64,000 nucleotides of DNA, taken from NCBI RefSeq assembly GCF_029168945.1, contig NC_083605.1, forward strand, positions 43,945,659 through 44,009,658. The letters run 5' to 3'. The position numbers were made by a program, and so were the translations under genes. The stretch comes from Cannabis sativa. Lineage: Eukaryota; Streptophyta; Magnoliopsida; Rosales; Cannabaceae. Of the stretch, positions 43,861 to 56,591 are shown piece by piece. How positions within the stretch are numbered: the first letter of the stretch is position 1; every line of letters begins with the position of its first letter. The notes beneath the pieces were generated by a model that saw only the letters and a program-made list of their open reading frames with translations, did no database searches and had not been told where the DNA came from.

Positions 43861-46800
43861 CGAATACTGGTCTCTTCCAGGCCCCGTTACCAGAATCACG
43901 AGTCAAGATCTAGATCACTGTGACGAGTCTTGGTCATGTTCTGGTTCAAGTCCCAGGTCCCAGTTTTGAGTTTGGGTTTCGGATCGAGACTGGGGTGCGG
44001 TTCTAGGTCCCGACCCTGGTTTTGTGTCCCTATTCTTGTTCCATGTTTGGGTCTGAGTTCAGGTTCGGGTTCGGGTCCCAAGTCCAGGTTTGGGTTGGGA
44101 TCCGGGCCCGACTCCCAATTTGGGTCTAGGTCTTATTTGGAGTCCGGGTCCTTGTCCGGTTACGGTTCTGGATCTAGGTCAAATTTCAGTTATGATTCCA
44201 AGACCAAATCCTAGTTCCAGTCCCGGTCAACTTCCCGTTTTGGTTCAAATTTTGGGTCACAAGGTACGGGTTCAGGTCCACTTTTAGGTTTGGGACTGGG
44301 TTCAGTTCCGGGTCCTTGTGAAGGTTCGTGTCACAAGCTGTGTCCCAAATCCAGACATCGACTACGGGTTTTGTCCAAGTCATGGGTCAAGATTCGGATC
44401 CCAATCTCGGGTCCCAATCTGGTTCCATTTCTAGTGCAAGGTCATGAGCTGGGTCCTAGGTTCAAGTTCGTGTCTGGGTCGGGTTCTAGGTCCCGGTCCT
44501 AGTTCTGTTTCCCAGGTCCCTATCCTGATTCTGATCCAGGTCCTAGTTATTTTGTGGGTTTGGGTCCCGGTATATGTTCGGGTTTAGGTCTCTGTTTGTG
44601 TTTTGATTTGGGTTCGGGTTTAGGTTTAGGTCTTGGTCCTAGTCCTAGTTCGGTTCTAGTTCCATTTACGATTCTGAGTTCAAGTATGGGTTTGAGCTCG
44701 GGTCGGAGTTCGAGTCCAAGTCTGAGTTAGGGTTCAAATCCGAATTTCAGTCTTGGTCCAGATCAGGCTCTATGTGTGGGTTCGGGTCCTGGGTCTTGGT
44801 CTAGGTCGGGCCCGAGTCCCAAGTTCCAATCCCGATCTGAGCCTTGATTTAGTTCTTGGTCTAAGTCCTTGGTTCTGATCCTGGTTTGCGTTCGAGTTTG
44901 GGTCCGGGTCTGGGTCTACCTTTTGGTCTGATTCTATGTGTGGATTTGAGTTCGGGTCTGAGTCTGTGTCCGGGTTTGTGTCTAGGTTTGGACCCCGATC
45001 TGGGTCTAGGCTCGGGTCCAGGTGCAAGTTAGTGTCCCGAGTGTGTGTCCAAGTTTAGGTCTGGGTCAGGATCTCGGTCTTGATCTGGGTCCAACATTTC
45101 GATCCCAGTCTGGTTCTTGGTCCGAGTCCAAGTTCGTATCTGGATCCCTATCTAGGTCCAAGTCTGTGTTAGGGATTGTGTCCCAGATTTAGGTCGAGGT
45201 CCGGGACTCAGTTCAGGTATAGCTACACAACCGTGTCATGGCCCGAGTTCCCGTCTTAGTTTGGATCTGAGGCTAGGTCTTTGTTCGGTTCTAGGTCTGG
45301 GTCCCGGACCTGGTTACGGTCCTAGCCTTATTCTAGGGTCCTGGTTCAGCGATTCTTGTTCAGGTTCTAATTTTGGGTCCTAGGTCTAGGTCTTGGTTTG
45401 GGTTTGGTTCTTCGTCTAAGTTCTGGTCCTAGTCTGAGTCCCAAATCTAGACACCGACTACTGCTCTGTTCCAGGCCCCATTACCTGAATCCCGAGTCAA
45501 GATCTGGATCACTGTCACGGGTCTCGCTCTGGTTCTGGTTCAGGTCCCAGGTCCCATTTCTGACTTTTGGTTCAAGATCGAGACTGGGTGCGGTTCAAGG
45601 TACCGACCCTGGTTTTGTGTCCCTAGTCTGGTTCAATGTTTGGGTCTTAGTTCAGGTTCGTGTTCGCCTCCCCAGTCCAGGTTTTGTTTGGGATCCGAGT
45701 CCGGCTCCCAATTCGGGTCTAGGTCTGATTTGGAGTCTGGATCCTCAACCGGATACGGTTCTGGATCGAGGTCCATTTCAGTTATGATTCGAAGTCCAAG
45801 TCCTAGTTCCAGTCCCGGTCCACTTCCGGTTTTGGTTCCAATTTGTGGTCACAGGGTACAGGTTTGGGTCCACTTTTGGGTTTGGGACTGGTTTAGGTCC
45901 GTGTGTTGGTTCGGGTCCTCGTCAGGGTTTGGGTCTAGGGTTGGGTCCCATATCTATCCACTGACTGCTGGTTTTGTCCAAGCCCTGGACCCGAACTAGG
46001 TCACGGTCTTAGTTCTGTTTCCCAGGTCCCTATCCTGATTCTGGGTCCAGGTCCCAATTATTGTGTGGGTTTGGGCGCTGGTCTAGGTTCGGGTTCGAGT
46101 CGTAGTCTCGGTTCGAGTCCTTGTCCTTGTCTTGGTCCTAGTTCGGTTATAGTTCCATTTGCGATTCTGAGTTCAAGTTTGGGTTTGAGTTCGAGTCAGA
46201 GTTCGAGTCCAGTTCTGAGTTTGGGTTCGGGTCCAGATTTTAGTCTAGGTCCAGATCAGGCTCCGGGTGTGGGTTTGCGTCCTGGGTCTTTGTCTAGGTT
46301 GGGTCCGAGTCCCAAGTTCCAATCTCGATCTGAGTCTGGATTCAATTCTGGGTCTAAGTCCTTGGTTCTTATCTTGGTCTGGGTTCGAGTTTGGGTCCAG
46401 GTCCGGGTCTAGCTTTGGGTCTGATTTTAGGTGTGAGTTTGAGTTTTGGTCCGAGTCTGTGTCCAGGTTTGTGTCCAGGTCTGGACCCCAATCTAGGTCT
46501 AGGTTCGGGTCTAGGTCCAAGTTGGGGTCCCAAGTGCGGGTCCAAGTTAGGGTCTTGTTCAGGATCTCGGTCCAGATTTAGGTCCAACATTTCGATCCCA
46601 TTCTGGGTCTTGGTCCGAGTCCAGGATCATATCCGGATCCCTATCTAGATCCAACTCTGTGTTTGGGATCAGGTCCCAGATTTAGGTCCAGGTCGGGGTC
46701 TCTATAAAGGTCCTGGTACACGACCGTGTCCGGGCCTGAGTTCTAGTCTCAGTTTGGGTTTGAGGCTAGGTCTGTATTCGGTCCTAGGTCTGGCTCCGGG

Positions 46801-49064
46801 TCCTGGTCACGGTCCTAGTCTTGTTCTAGGGTCCTGGTTCAACGATTCTTGTTTAGGTTCTAATTTTGGGTCCCAGGTCTAGGTTTGGGTTTGGGTTTTT
46901 TTCTTCGTCTGGGTTCTGGTCCTAGTCTGAGTCCCAGATCTAGACACCGACTATTGGTCTATTCCGGGCCCCGTTAACCGAATCCCGAGTCAAGATCTGG
47001 ATCACTGTCACGGGTCTCGGTCTAGTTCTGGTTCAGATCCCAGCTCCCATTTTTGAGTTTTGGTTCAGGATCGAGACTGAGCTGCAATTCTAGGTCCCGA
47101 CCCTGGTTCTTTGTCCCTAGTCTAGTTCCATGTTTGGGTCTGAGTTCAGGTTCGGGTTCGCGTCCCGAGTCTAGGTTTGGGTTGGGATCCGGGTCCGGCT
47201 CCCAATTCGGGTCTAGGTCTTATTTGGAGTCTGGGTCCTGGTCCGATTACGGTTCTGGATCTATGTCCAATTTAAGTTATGATTCCAAGTCCAAGTCCTA
47301 GTTCCAGTCCTGGTCAACTTCCGGTTTTGGTTCCAATTTTGCATCACAGGGTACGAGTTCGGGTCCACTTTTGGGTTTGGGACTGGGTTTAGGTCCGGGT
47401 GTGGCTTTGGGTCCTTGTCAGGGTTCGGGTCCATGGCTGGGTCCAAAATCTAGACACCGACCACGGGCTCTGTCCAAGCCACAGGTCCGCATCCGCATCC
47501 CAATCTCGGGTCCTAGTCTAGTTCCATTTCTTGTGTCGGGTCACGAGCTGGGTCCTAAGTTCAAGTTCGCGTCCGGGTCGGGTACAAGGTCCCGGTCCTA
47601 GTTCTGTTTCCCAGGTCCCTATCTTGATTCTGGGTCCAGGTCCCAATATTGTGTGGGTTTGGGTCCCAGTCTAGGTTCGGGTTCGAGTCCTAGTCTCAGT
47701 TCGGGTTTAGGTCTCTGTCTGGGTTTTGATCTGGGTTCGAGTTTGGGTTTAAGTCCTTGTCCTGGTCCTAGTCCTAGTTCCGTTCTAGTTCCATTTTCGA
47801 TTCTGAGTTCGAGTTTGGGTTTGAGTTCGGGTCGAAGTTCGAGTCCTATTCTGAGTTTGGGTTCGAGTCCGGATTTCTATCTACGTCCAGATCAGGCTAC
47901 GGGTGTGGGTTCGCGTCCTGCGTCTTGGTCTACGGTCCTAGTCTTGTTCTAGGGTCCTTGTTCGACGATTCTTGTTTAGGTTCTAATTTGGGGCCCAGGT
48001 CTAGGTCTCGGTTCGGGTTTGGTTCTTCGTCTGAGTTCTGGTCCTAGTTTGAGTCCCAGATCTAGACACAGACTACGGGTGTGTTCGAGGCCCCGTTACC
48101 CGAATCCCGAGTCAAGGTCTGGATCACTGTCACGGGTCTCGATCTGGTTTCGGTTCAGGTCCCAAGTCCCATTTCTGAGTTTGGGTTCGAGATCGAGACT
48201 GGGGTGCGGTTCTATGTCGCGACCCTGGTTCTGTGTCCCTAGTCTGGTTCCATGTTTGGGTCTAAGTTCAGGTTCGGGTTCGGGTCCCGAGTAGAGGTTT
48301 TGGTTTGGATCCGGGTCCGACTCCCAATTTGGGTATAGGTCTGATTTGGAGTCCGGGTCCTGGTCTAGTTACGGTTTTGGATCTATGTGCCATTTCAGTT
48401 ATGATTCCAAGTCCGAGTCCTAGTTCCAGTCCCGGTCAACTTCCCGTTTTGGTTCCAATTTTGGGTCACAGGGTACGGGTTCGGGTCAACTTTTGGGTTT
48501 GGGACAGGGTTCAGGTCTGGGTGCGGGTTCGGGTCCTTGTCATTATTCGGGTCCAGGGCCGGGTCCCAAATCCAGACACAGACTACGGGTTTTGTCCAAG
48601 CCCTGGGTCTAGATCTGGATCCCAATCTCGGGTCGAAGTCTGGTTCTACTTCTGGTGCTGGGTCTTGAGCTGGGTCCTAGGTTCAAGTTCGGGTATGGGT
48701 CTGGTACTAGGTCCCAGTCCTAGTTCTATTTCCCTAGTCCCTATCTTGATTCTGGGTCCAAGTTCCTGTTATTGTGTGGGTTTGGGTCCCGATCTTGGTT
48801 CGGGTTCAAGTCCTAGTCTCGATTCGGGTTTAGGTCTCTGTCTGGATTTTGATCTGGGTTCGGGTTTGGGTTTAGGTCCTGGTCTTGGTCCTAGTCCTAG
48901 TTCTGTTCTGTTCCATTTGCGATTTTGAGTTCGAGTTTGAATTATAGTTTGGGTCGGAGTTCGAGTCCTGGTCTGAGTTTGGGTTCGTGTTCGAATTTCA
49001 GTCTAGGTCCAGATCAAGCTCCAAGTGTGGGTTCGCGTCCCAAGTTCCATTCCCGATCTGAGTC
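43861..49064 (+). repeat. Hexamer-derived higher-order satellite, block E
   Basis: Landmark block near 45.22 and 46.72 kb (step about 1.49 kb). An internal deletion fuses distant parts of the unit near 47.93 kb. The array ends abruptly at an orientation switch near 49065. Confidence 0.92.
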
Positions 49065-50655
49065 AGGACGGACCTGAACCAGAACCTGAACTCCGATCAA
49101 AACATGGAACCAGACCAGGGACACAAAACCAGGGTCGAGACCTAGAACAGCACCCCAATCTCGATCCCGAACCAGAACTCAGAAATGGGACCTGGACCTG
49201 AACCAGAACCAGACCGAGACCCATGACAGTGATCCAGATCTTGACTCGGGATTCAGGTCACGGGGCCTGGAACAAACCAGTAGTCGGTGTCCAGATCTGG
49301 GACTCAGACTAGGACCAGAACCCAGACGAAGAACAAAACCCGAACCCAAACATAAACTTGGGACCCAAAATTAGAACCTGAACAAGAATCGCCGAACCAG
49401 GACCTTAGAACAAGACTAGGACCGTGACCAGGACCCGGACCCAGACGTAGAATCGAACACACACCTAGCCTCAAACCCAAACTGTGACTGGAACTCGGGC
49501 CCAGACACGGTCGTCTACCTGCATCGAGCCCGTGACCCCGGACTAGGACCTAAATCTGGGACCCGATCCCAAAGACAGACTTGGACCTAGATAGGGATTC
49601 AGATAAGAACCTGGACTCGGACCAAGACCTAGACTGGGATCGAAATGCTGGACCTAGATCTGGACCGAGATCCTGACCGAGACCCAAACTTGGACCCGCA
49701 GTCAGGACCCCAACTTGGACCTGGACCCGAACCTAGACCCAGATCGAGGTCCAGACCTAGACACAAACCCTGACTCGGAATAAGACCCGAACTCAAACCC
49801 ACACCTAGAATCAAACCCGAAGCTAGACCCAGACCCGAACCCAAACTCGAACCCCGACCAGGATCAAAACCAAGGACTTAGGCCCAGAACTGATTCCACG
49901 CTCAGATCGGGATTGGAACTTGGGACTCGGTCCCAACCTAGACCAAGACCCAAGACGCAAACCCACACCTGGAGCCTGGTCTGCACCTAGATTGAAATCC
50001 AAACTGGAACCCAAACTCAGACCAAGACTCGAACTCTGACCCGAACTCAACCCCAAACTCGAACTCAGAATCGCAAATGGAACTAGAACCGAACTAGGAC
50101 GAGGACTAGGACCTAAACCAAAACCCGAACCCAGATCAAAACCCAGACAAAGACCTAAACACGAACCGAGACTTGGACTCGAAACTGAACCTAGACCGAG
50201 AACCAAACCCGCACAATAACCGGCACCTAGACCTGCATCAGATAATGACTTGGGAAACAGAACTAGGATAGGGACCCAGTACCCGACCCAAACCCGAACT
50301 TGAATATAGGACCCAGCTTGTGAGCCGGCACCAGAAATGGAACCAGACTGGGACCCGAGATCGGGATCCGGATCTGGACCCAGGGCTTGGATAAAACCCG
50401 TAGTCGGTGTTTGGATTTGTGACCCAGCCCTAGACCCGAACCCTGACGAGGACTAGAACCCACACCCACACCTGAACCCAGTCCCAAACCCAAAAGTGGA
50501 CCTGAACCCGTACCCTATGACCCAAAATTGGAACCAAAACTGGATGTTGACCGGGACTGGAACTAGGAATTGGACTTGGAATCATAACTGAAATTGGACC
50601 TAGATCCAGAACCGTAACCGGACCAGGACCCGAACTCCAAATAAGACCTAGACCT
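49065..50655 (-). repeat. Hexamer satellite in inverted orientation (one higher-order unit)
   Basis: From about 49065 the + strand becomes the complement (AACCCGAAC-type hexamers), with the landmark block reversed near 49.51 kb. The inverted block is about 1.59 kb, close to one unit. Frames on the minus strand here are the same Gly/Ser-rich type seen on + elsewhere. Confidence 0.93.
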
Positions 50656-52482
50656 TATTAATATAGATCAGAAATAACATTTAATGTTGCATGGTTCACA
50701 TGATTTATTTCATGATTATATGTATATAATGTATGAATTCATTTGAAACCCTTTTCGCATACTTGATCCTACTTAATGTGCTGTCAACACAATTGAAAGT
50801 AAACATGACTATGTGAATAAAGTTTCCTAGATTTATCAGACATAGGGTTTTACTGATATGATAATCTACAACAGAGTTTACTTGCATTTGGCGAAGTACT
50901 ATGTTCGTTCCAGTGCATTGGTTAAAGTAAAGCTCAGGTTTGATGCATGGAGTATGCATCGGAAGGGACCGACATTGAACTTTGACTTAGATTTATTAAA
51001 CTTACCGTAATATCTATTCAAGTCAATATCGCCTAGTTGATCCTAGATCAAATGTTCTTAATCCTGTTATGATTAGGCTCAATCTTGAAAGGCTATTCGT
51101 GTTCTTTGATTTGTTAGTTAAGCCTACTTTTAGGTCAGGGTGATACGTACATTTTGGGAACACGGTAGTGCAATTGAGTGGGAGCGCTAACATAAACATG
51201 GAATCTATAGCTTCTATCTGGCGAATAGTAAGCAAAGGATGATCTCCTTCGAGCTTGAGCAAACGAACATAAATGGTGGAGTACTCATTTCACATAAGCT
51301 AAAATATCATTTATACGGGGTTAAGTGTTTTAAGGATTAAATACACTGTAGGGTGTAACGGTAATCTAATCCCTTTACAGTGTAGATCATTCATATAGAG
51401 GATCATTGATCAAATTAGGATTATAACAATGGATAACTAATGATGCGTCTATATGTTGGAACATATAGAGCATTCTATATACTGAGAGTGCAATTCTAAG
51501 TTCTATGCGTGGATTCAACGAAGAATTAATAATTGAGTGAATTTTAGTGATAAATTCTTGATCTACTTATTGGAAGCTCGGTTATATAGACCCATGGTCC
51601 CCACACTAGTTGAGATAATATTGCTTGTAAGACTCATATAATTGGTTTTGATTAATCAATTATAATTCTCAAATTAGACTGTGTCTATTTGTGAATTTTT
51701 CACTAAGTAAGGGCAAAATTGTAAAGAAAGAGTTGTTAGGGGCATATTTGTTAATTATGATACTTTGTATGGTTCAATTAATAAATGTGATAAATGACAA
51801 TATTATTTAATAATTATTTATAGTTATTAAATAGTTAGAATTGGCATTTAAATGGTTGAATTAGAAAATTGGCGTTTTTGAGAAAATCAGATGCAGAAAC
51901 GATAAATTGCAAAATTGCAAAAAGTGAGGCCCAAATACACTAAGCATGGCCGGCCACTTTTGTAAGCAATTTAAACTGATATTTTCATTATTTTAATGCC
52001 AAATAATTCAAACCTAACCCTAGTGGAATGCTATAAATAGATAGTGAAGGCTTCAGGAAAATTACACTTCTGATTCAAAAAAAACTTAGCCTTCTCTCTC
52101 CCTATCTTGCCGACCACTCCCTCTCTCTTTCTTTCCTCTTAAATTTCGAAATTCTTAGTGTATGAGTAGTGTCCACACACAGCAAGTGATACCTCAACCA
52201 TAGTGAGGAAGATCGTGAAGAAAGACTTTCAGCAAGAAGGAGTTTCAGCATTAAAGATTCAGAGAAAGAGATCCAGGTTCAGATATTGATAATGCTCTGC
52301 TACAGAAAGGAATCAAGGGCTAGATATCTGAACAGAATGAGTCATTATATTCTGCTGCGCCCAATGTAAGGTTTCCTAAACTTTATATGTGTTTATTTCA
52401 TCGTTTTAGAAAGTTCATATTTAGGGTGTTAATCAACATACTTGTGAGTAGATCTAAGATCTTGGTAAAATAATTTCCAACA
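50656..52482 (+). repeat. LTR-derived sequence, second copy with longer left flank
   Basis: 51080-52482 duplicates 10009-11412. The additional 50656-51079 is AT-rich, without ORFs I would defend, and shows what probably lay left of the copia insertion in copy 1. TGTTGGAA at 51454 and TTCCAACA at 52482 again delimit a possible ~1029-bp LTR, with TATAAATA near 52032. It joins an inverted satellite unit on the left and a direct one on the right. Confidence 0.65.
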
Positions 52483-55400
52483 CTAGGTTCTAGTTCGCGT
52501 CTGGGTCGGGTACTAGGTCCTGGTCCTAGTTCTGTTTCCCAACTCCCTATCTTGATTCTGGGTCCAGGTCCCGGTTATTGTGTGGATTTGGGCTCGGTCT
52601 AGGTTCGGGTTCGAGTCCTAGTCTTTGTTCAGGTTTAGGTCTCTATCTGGGTTTTAATCTAGGTTCGGGTTTGGGTTTAGGTCCTGCTCCTGGTCCTAGT
52701 CCTAGTTCGGTTCTAGTTCCATTTGCGATTCTGAGTTCGAGTTTGGGTTTGAGTTCGGGTCGAAGTTTGAGTCCTGTTCTGAGTTTGGGTTCGGGATCGA
52801 ATTTCAGTCTAGGTCGAGATCAGGCTTCGGGTGTGGGTTCGCGTCCTGGGTCTTGGTCTAGGTTGGGTCAGAGTCCCAAGTTCCAATCCCCATCTTAGTC
52901 TGGATTCAGTTCTGGGTCTAAGTCCTTTGTTCTGATCCTGGTCTGGGTTTGAGTTTGGGTCCGAGTTCGGGTTCAGCATTGGGTCTGAGTCTAGGTGTGC
53001 GTTTAAGTTCGGGTACGAGTTTGTGTCCGGGTTTGTGTCCAGGTCTGCACCCTAATCTGGGTCTTTGTTCGGGTCCAGGTCCAAGTTTGGGCCCCGAGTG
53101 CGGGTCAGAGTTTGGGTCTGGGTCAAGATCTCGGTCCAGATCTAGGTCCAGCATTTCGATCCCAGTCTGGGTCTTGGTTCGAGTCCAGGTTCGTATAAGG
53201 ATCCCTATCTAGGTCCAAGTCTGTGTTTGGGATCGGGACCCAAATTTTGGTCCAGGTCCGGGTCTCAGTTCCGGTCTGGGTACACGACCGTGTCCGGGCC
53301 CGAGTTCCAGTCTCAGTTTGGGTCTGGGTCTTATTTGGAGTCCGGGTCCTAGTCCGGTTACGATTGTGGATCTAAGTCCAATTTCAGTTATGATTCCAAG
53401 TCCAAGTCCTTGTTCCAGTCCAGGTCAACTTCCATTTTTTAATTCCAATTTTGGGTACCAGGTTACGGGATTGGGTCCACTTTTGGGTTTGGGACTGCGT
53501 TCAAGTCCTGGTCAGGGTACACGACCCTGCCCTAGCCCGAGTTCCAGTCTCAGTTTGGGTCTGAGGCTAGGTTTGTGTTCGGTTCTTGGTTTGCGTCCGG
53601 GTCCTGGTCACGATCCTAGTCTTGTTCTAGGGTCCTGTTCTAGGGTCGTGTTCTAAGCCCCGTTTTGCAAATCCCGAGTAAAGATCTGGATCACTGTCAC
53701 GGGTCTCGGTCTGGTTCTGATTCACGTCCCAGGTCCCATTTCGGAGTTTGGGTTGGGGATTGAGACTAGGGTGCGATTCTGGGTCCCGACCCTGGTTCTT
53801 TGTCCCTAGTCTAGTTCCATGTTTGGGCCTGAGTTCATGATCGGGTTCGGGTCCCGAGTCAAGGTTTGGGTTGGGATCCATGTTCGGCTCCCAATTTGGG
53901 TCATAGTCTGATTTGGAGTCCTGGTCTTGGTCCGGTTACGGTTCTGGATCTAGGTCGAATTTCAGTTATGATTCTAAGTCCAAGTCCTAGTTCCAGTCCT
54001 GTTCAACTTCCAGTTTTGGTTCCTATTTTGGGTCACACGGTACGGGTTCGAGTCCACTTTTGGGTTTGGGACTGGGTTTAGGTCCGGGTGTGGGTCCAGG
54101 TCCTTGTTTGGGTTCGGGTCCAGGCCTGGGTTCCAAATCCAAACACTGACTACGGGTTTTGCCCAAGCCCTTGGTCCAGATCCGGATCCCAATCTCGGGT
54201 CCCCGTCTGGTTCCATTTCTGGTGTCGGGTCACGAGATGGGTCCTAGGATCAAGTTCGCGTCTGTGTTGGGTACTAGGTCCCGGTCCAAGTTCTTTTTCC
54301 CAGGTCCCTATCTTTATTCTGGGTCCAAGTCCCGGTTATTGTGTGGGTTTGGGTCCCGGTCTAGGTTCGGGGTCGAGTCCTAGTCTCGGTTCCGATTTAG
54401 GTCTCTATCTGGGTTTTTATCTGGGTTCGGGTTTGGGTTTAGGTCTTGGTCCTGTCCTAGTCCTAGTTCGGTTCTAGTTCCATTTGCGATTCTGAGTTCG
54501 AGTGTGGGTTTGAGTTCCGGTCACAGTTTGAGTCCAGTTCTGAGTTTGGGTTCGGGTACGGATTTCAGTCTAGGTCCAGATCAGGCTCCGGGTGTGGGTT
54601 CGCGTCCTGGGTCTTGGTCTAGGTTGCGTCTGAGTCCCAAGTTCCAATCCCCATCTGAGTCTGGATTCAGTTCTTGGTCTAAGTCCTTGGTTCTGATCCT
54701 GGTCTGTGTTCGAGTTTTGGTTTTGGTTCGGGTTCAGCTTTGGGTCTGATTCTAGTTGTGCGTTTGAGTTGGGGTCCGAGTTTGTGTCCGGGTTTGTGTC
54801 CAGGTCTGCTCCCCAATATGGGTCTTGGTTCGTGTCCAGGTCCAAGTTTGGGTCTGGGTCAAGATCTCGTTCCAGATCTAGGTCTAGAATTTTGATCCGA
54901 GTCTCGGTCTTGGTCCGAGTCCAGGTTCGTATTCGGATCCCTATCTAGGTCCAAGTCTGTGTTTGGGATCAGTTCCAAGATTTAGGTCCAAGTCCGGGTC
55001 TCAATTCCGGTCTGGGTACACGACCGTGTCCGGGCACGAGTTCCAGCGTCAGTTTGGGTCTGAGGCTAGGTCTGTGTTCGGTTCTAGGTCAGGGTCCGGT
55101 TCTTGGTCATGGGCCTAGTCTTGTTCTAGGGTCCTAGTTCGGCGATTCTTCTTCGGGTTCCAATTTTGGGTCCCAGGTATGGGTGTGGGTTTGGGTTTGG
55201 TTCTTCATCTCGGTTCTGGTCCTAGTCTGAGTCCTTGATCTATACACCGACTATTGGTTTGTCCAGTCCCCGTTACCCGAATCCCGAGTCAAGATCTGGA
55301 TAACTGTCACGGGTCTCGATCTTGTTCTAGTTCAAGTCCCAAGGCTGGGGCCCAAATTCAGACACCGACTACGAGTTTTGTCCAAGCCCTATGTCCAGAT

Positions 55401-56591
55401 CCGGATCCCAATCTCGGGTCCCAGTCTGGTTCCATTTTTTGTGCCGGGTCACGAGCTGGGTCCTAGGTTCAAGTTCGGGTCTGGGTCGAGTACTAGGTCC
55501 CGGTCCTAGTTCTTTTTCCAAGGCTCCTAGTGTGGGTCCGCGTCCTGGGTCTTGGTCTCGGTTGGGTGCGAGTCCCAAGTTCCAATCCCGATCTGAGTCT
55601 GGATTCAGTTCTCGGTCTAAGTCCTTGGTTCTGATCCTGGTCTGGGTTCGAGTTTGGGTCTGGGTCAGGCACTAGCTTTGGGTCTGATTCTAGGTGTGGG
55701 TTTGAGTTCGGGTCAGAGTCTGTGTCTGGGTTTTTGTCAAGGTTTGGACCCCGATCTGGGTCTAGGTTCGGGTCCAGGTCCAAGTTGGGGTCCGAGTGCG
55801 GGTCCAAGTTTGGGTCTTGGTCAGGATCTCGGTCCAGATCTAGGTCCAGCATTTCGATCCCAGTCTGCGTCTTGGTCCGAGTCCATGTTCGTATCCGAAT
55901 CCCTATCTAGGTCCAAGTCTGTGTTTGTGATCGTGTCCCAGATTTAGGTCCAGGTCGAGGTCTCAGTTCTCGGTTCTAGGTCTTGTTTCGGGTCCTGGTC
56001 ACGGTCCTAGTCTTTTTCTAGGGTCCTGGTTCGGCGATTCTTGTTCATGTTCTAATTTTGCGTCCCAGCTCTAGGTCTAGGTTTGGGTTTGGTTCTTCGT
56101 TTGGGTTCTGGTCCTAGTCTGAGTAACAGATCTAGACAGCGACTACTGGTCTGTTCCAGGCCCCGTTACCCGAATCCCGAGTCAAGATCTAGATCACTGT
56201 CACGGGTCTCGGTCTGGTTCTGGTTCAGGTCCCAGGTCCCATTCCTGAGTTTGGGTTCGGGATCGAGACTGGGGTGCTGTTCTAGGACCCGACCCTGGTT
56301 CTGTGTCTCTAGTCTGAGTTGTGGTTCGGGCTCGGGTCCCGAGTCCATGTTTGGGTTGGGATCCGGGTCCGGCTCCCAATTCGGGTCTAGGTCTGATTTG
56401 GAGTTCGGGTCCTGGTCCGATTACGGTTCTAGATCTATGTCAAATTTCAGTTATGATTCCAAGTCCAAGTCCTAGTTCTAGTGTCGTTCAACTTCCCGTT
56501 TTGGTTTCAATTTCGGGTCACAAGGTACGGGTTCGGGTCCACTTTTAGGTTTGGGAATGGGTTCAGGTCTGGGTGTGGGTTCGGGGCCTTG
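52483..56591 (+). repeat. Hexamer-derived higher-order satellite, block F
   Basis: Near-identical duplicate of block A, with landmark blocks near 53.28 and 55.02 kb and the same internal deletions. It differs by scattered substitutions and a deletion near 56.31 kb that removes part of a unit relative to block A. Confidence 0.93.

Noticed and set aside
50705..50959. 84-codon minus-strand ORF in the LTR-derived flank
   Set aside because: AT-rich sequence with no recognisable domain and no support beyond chance length.
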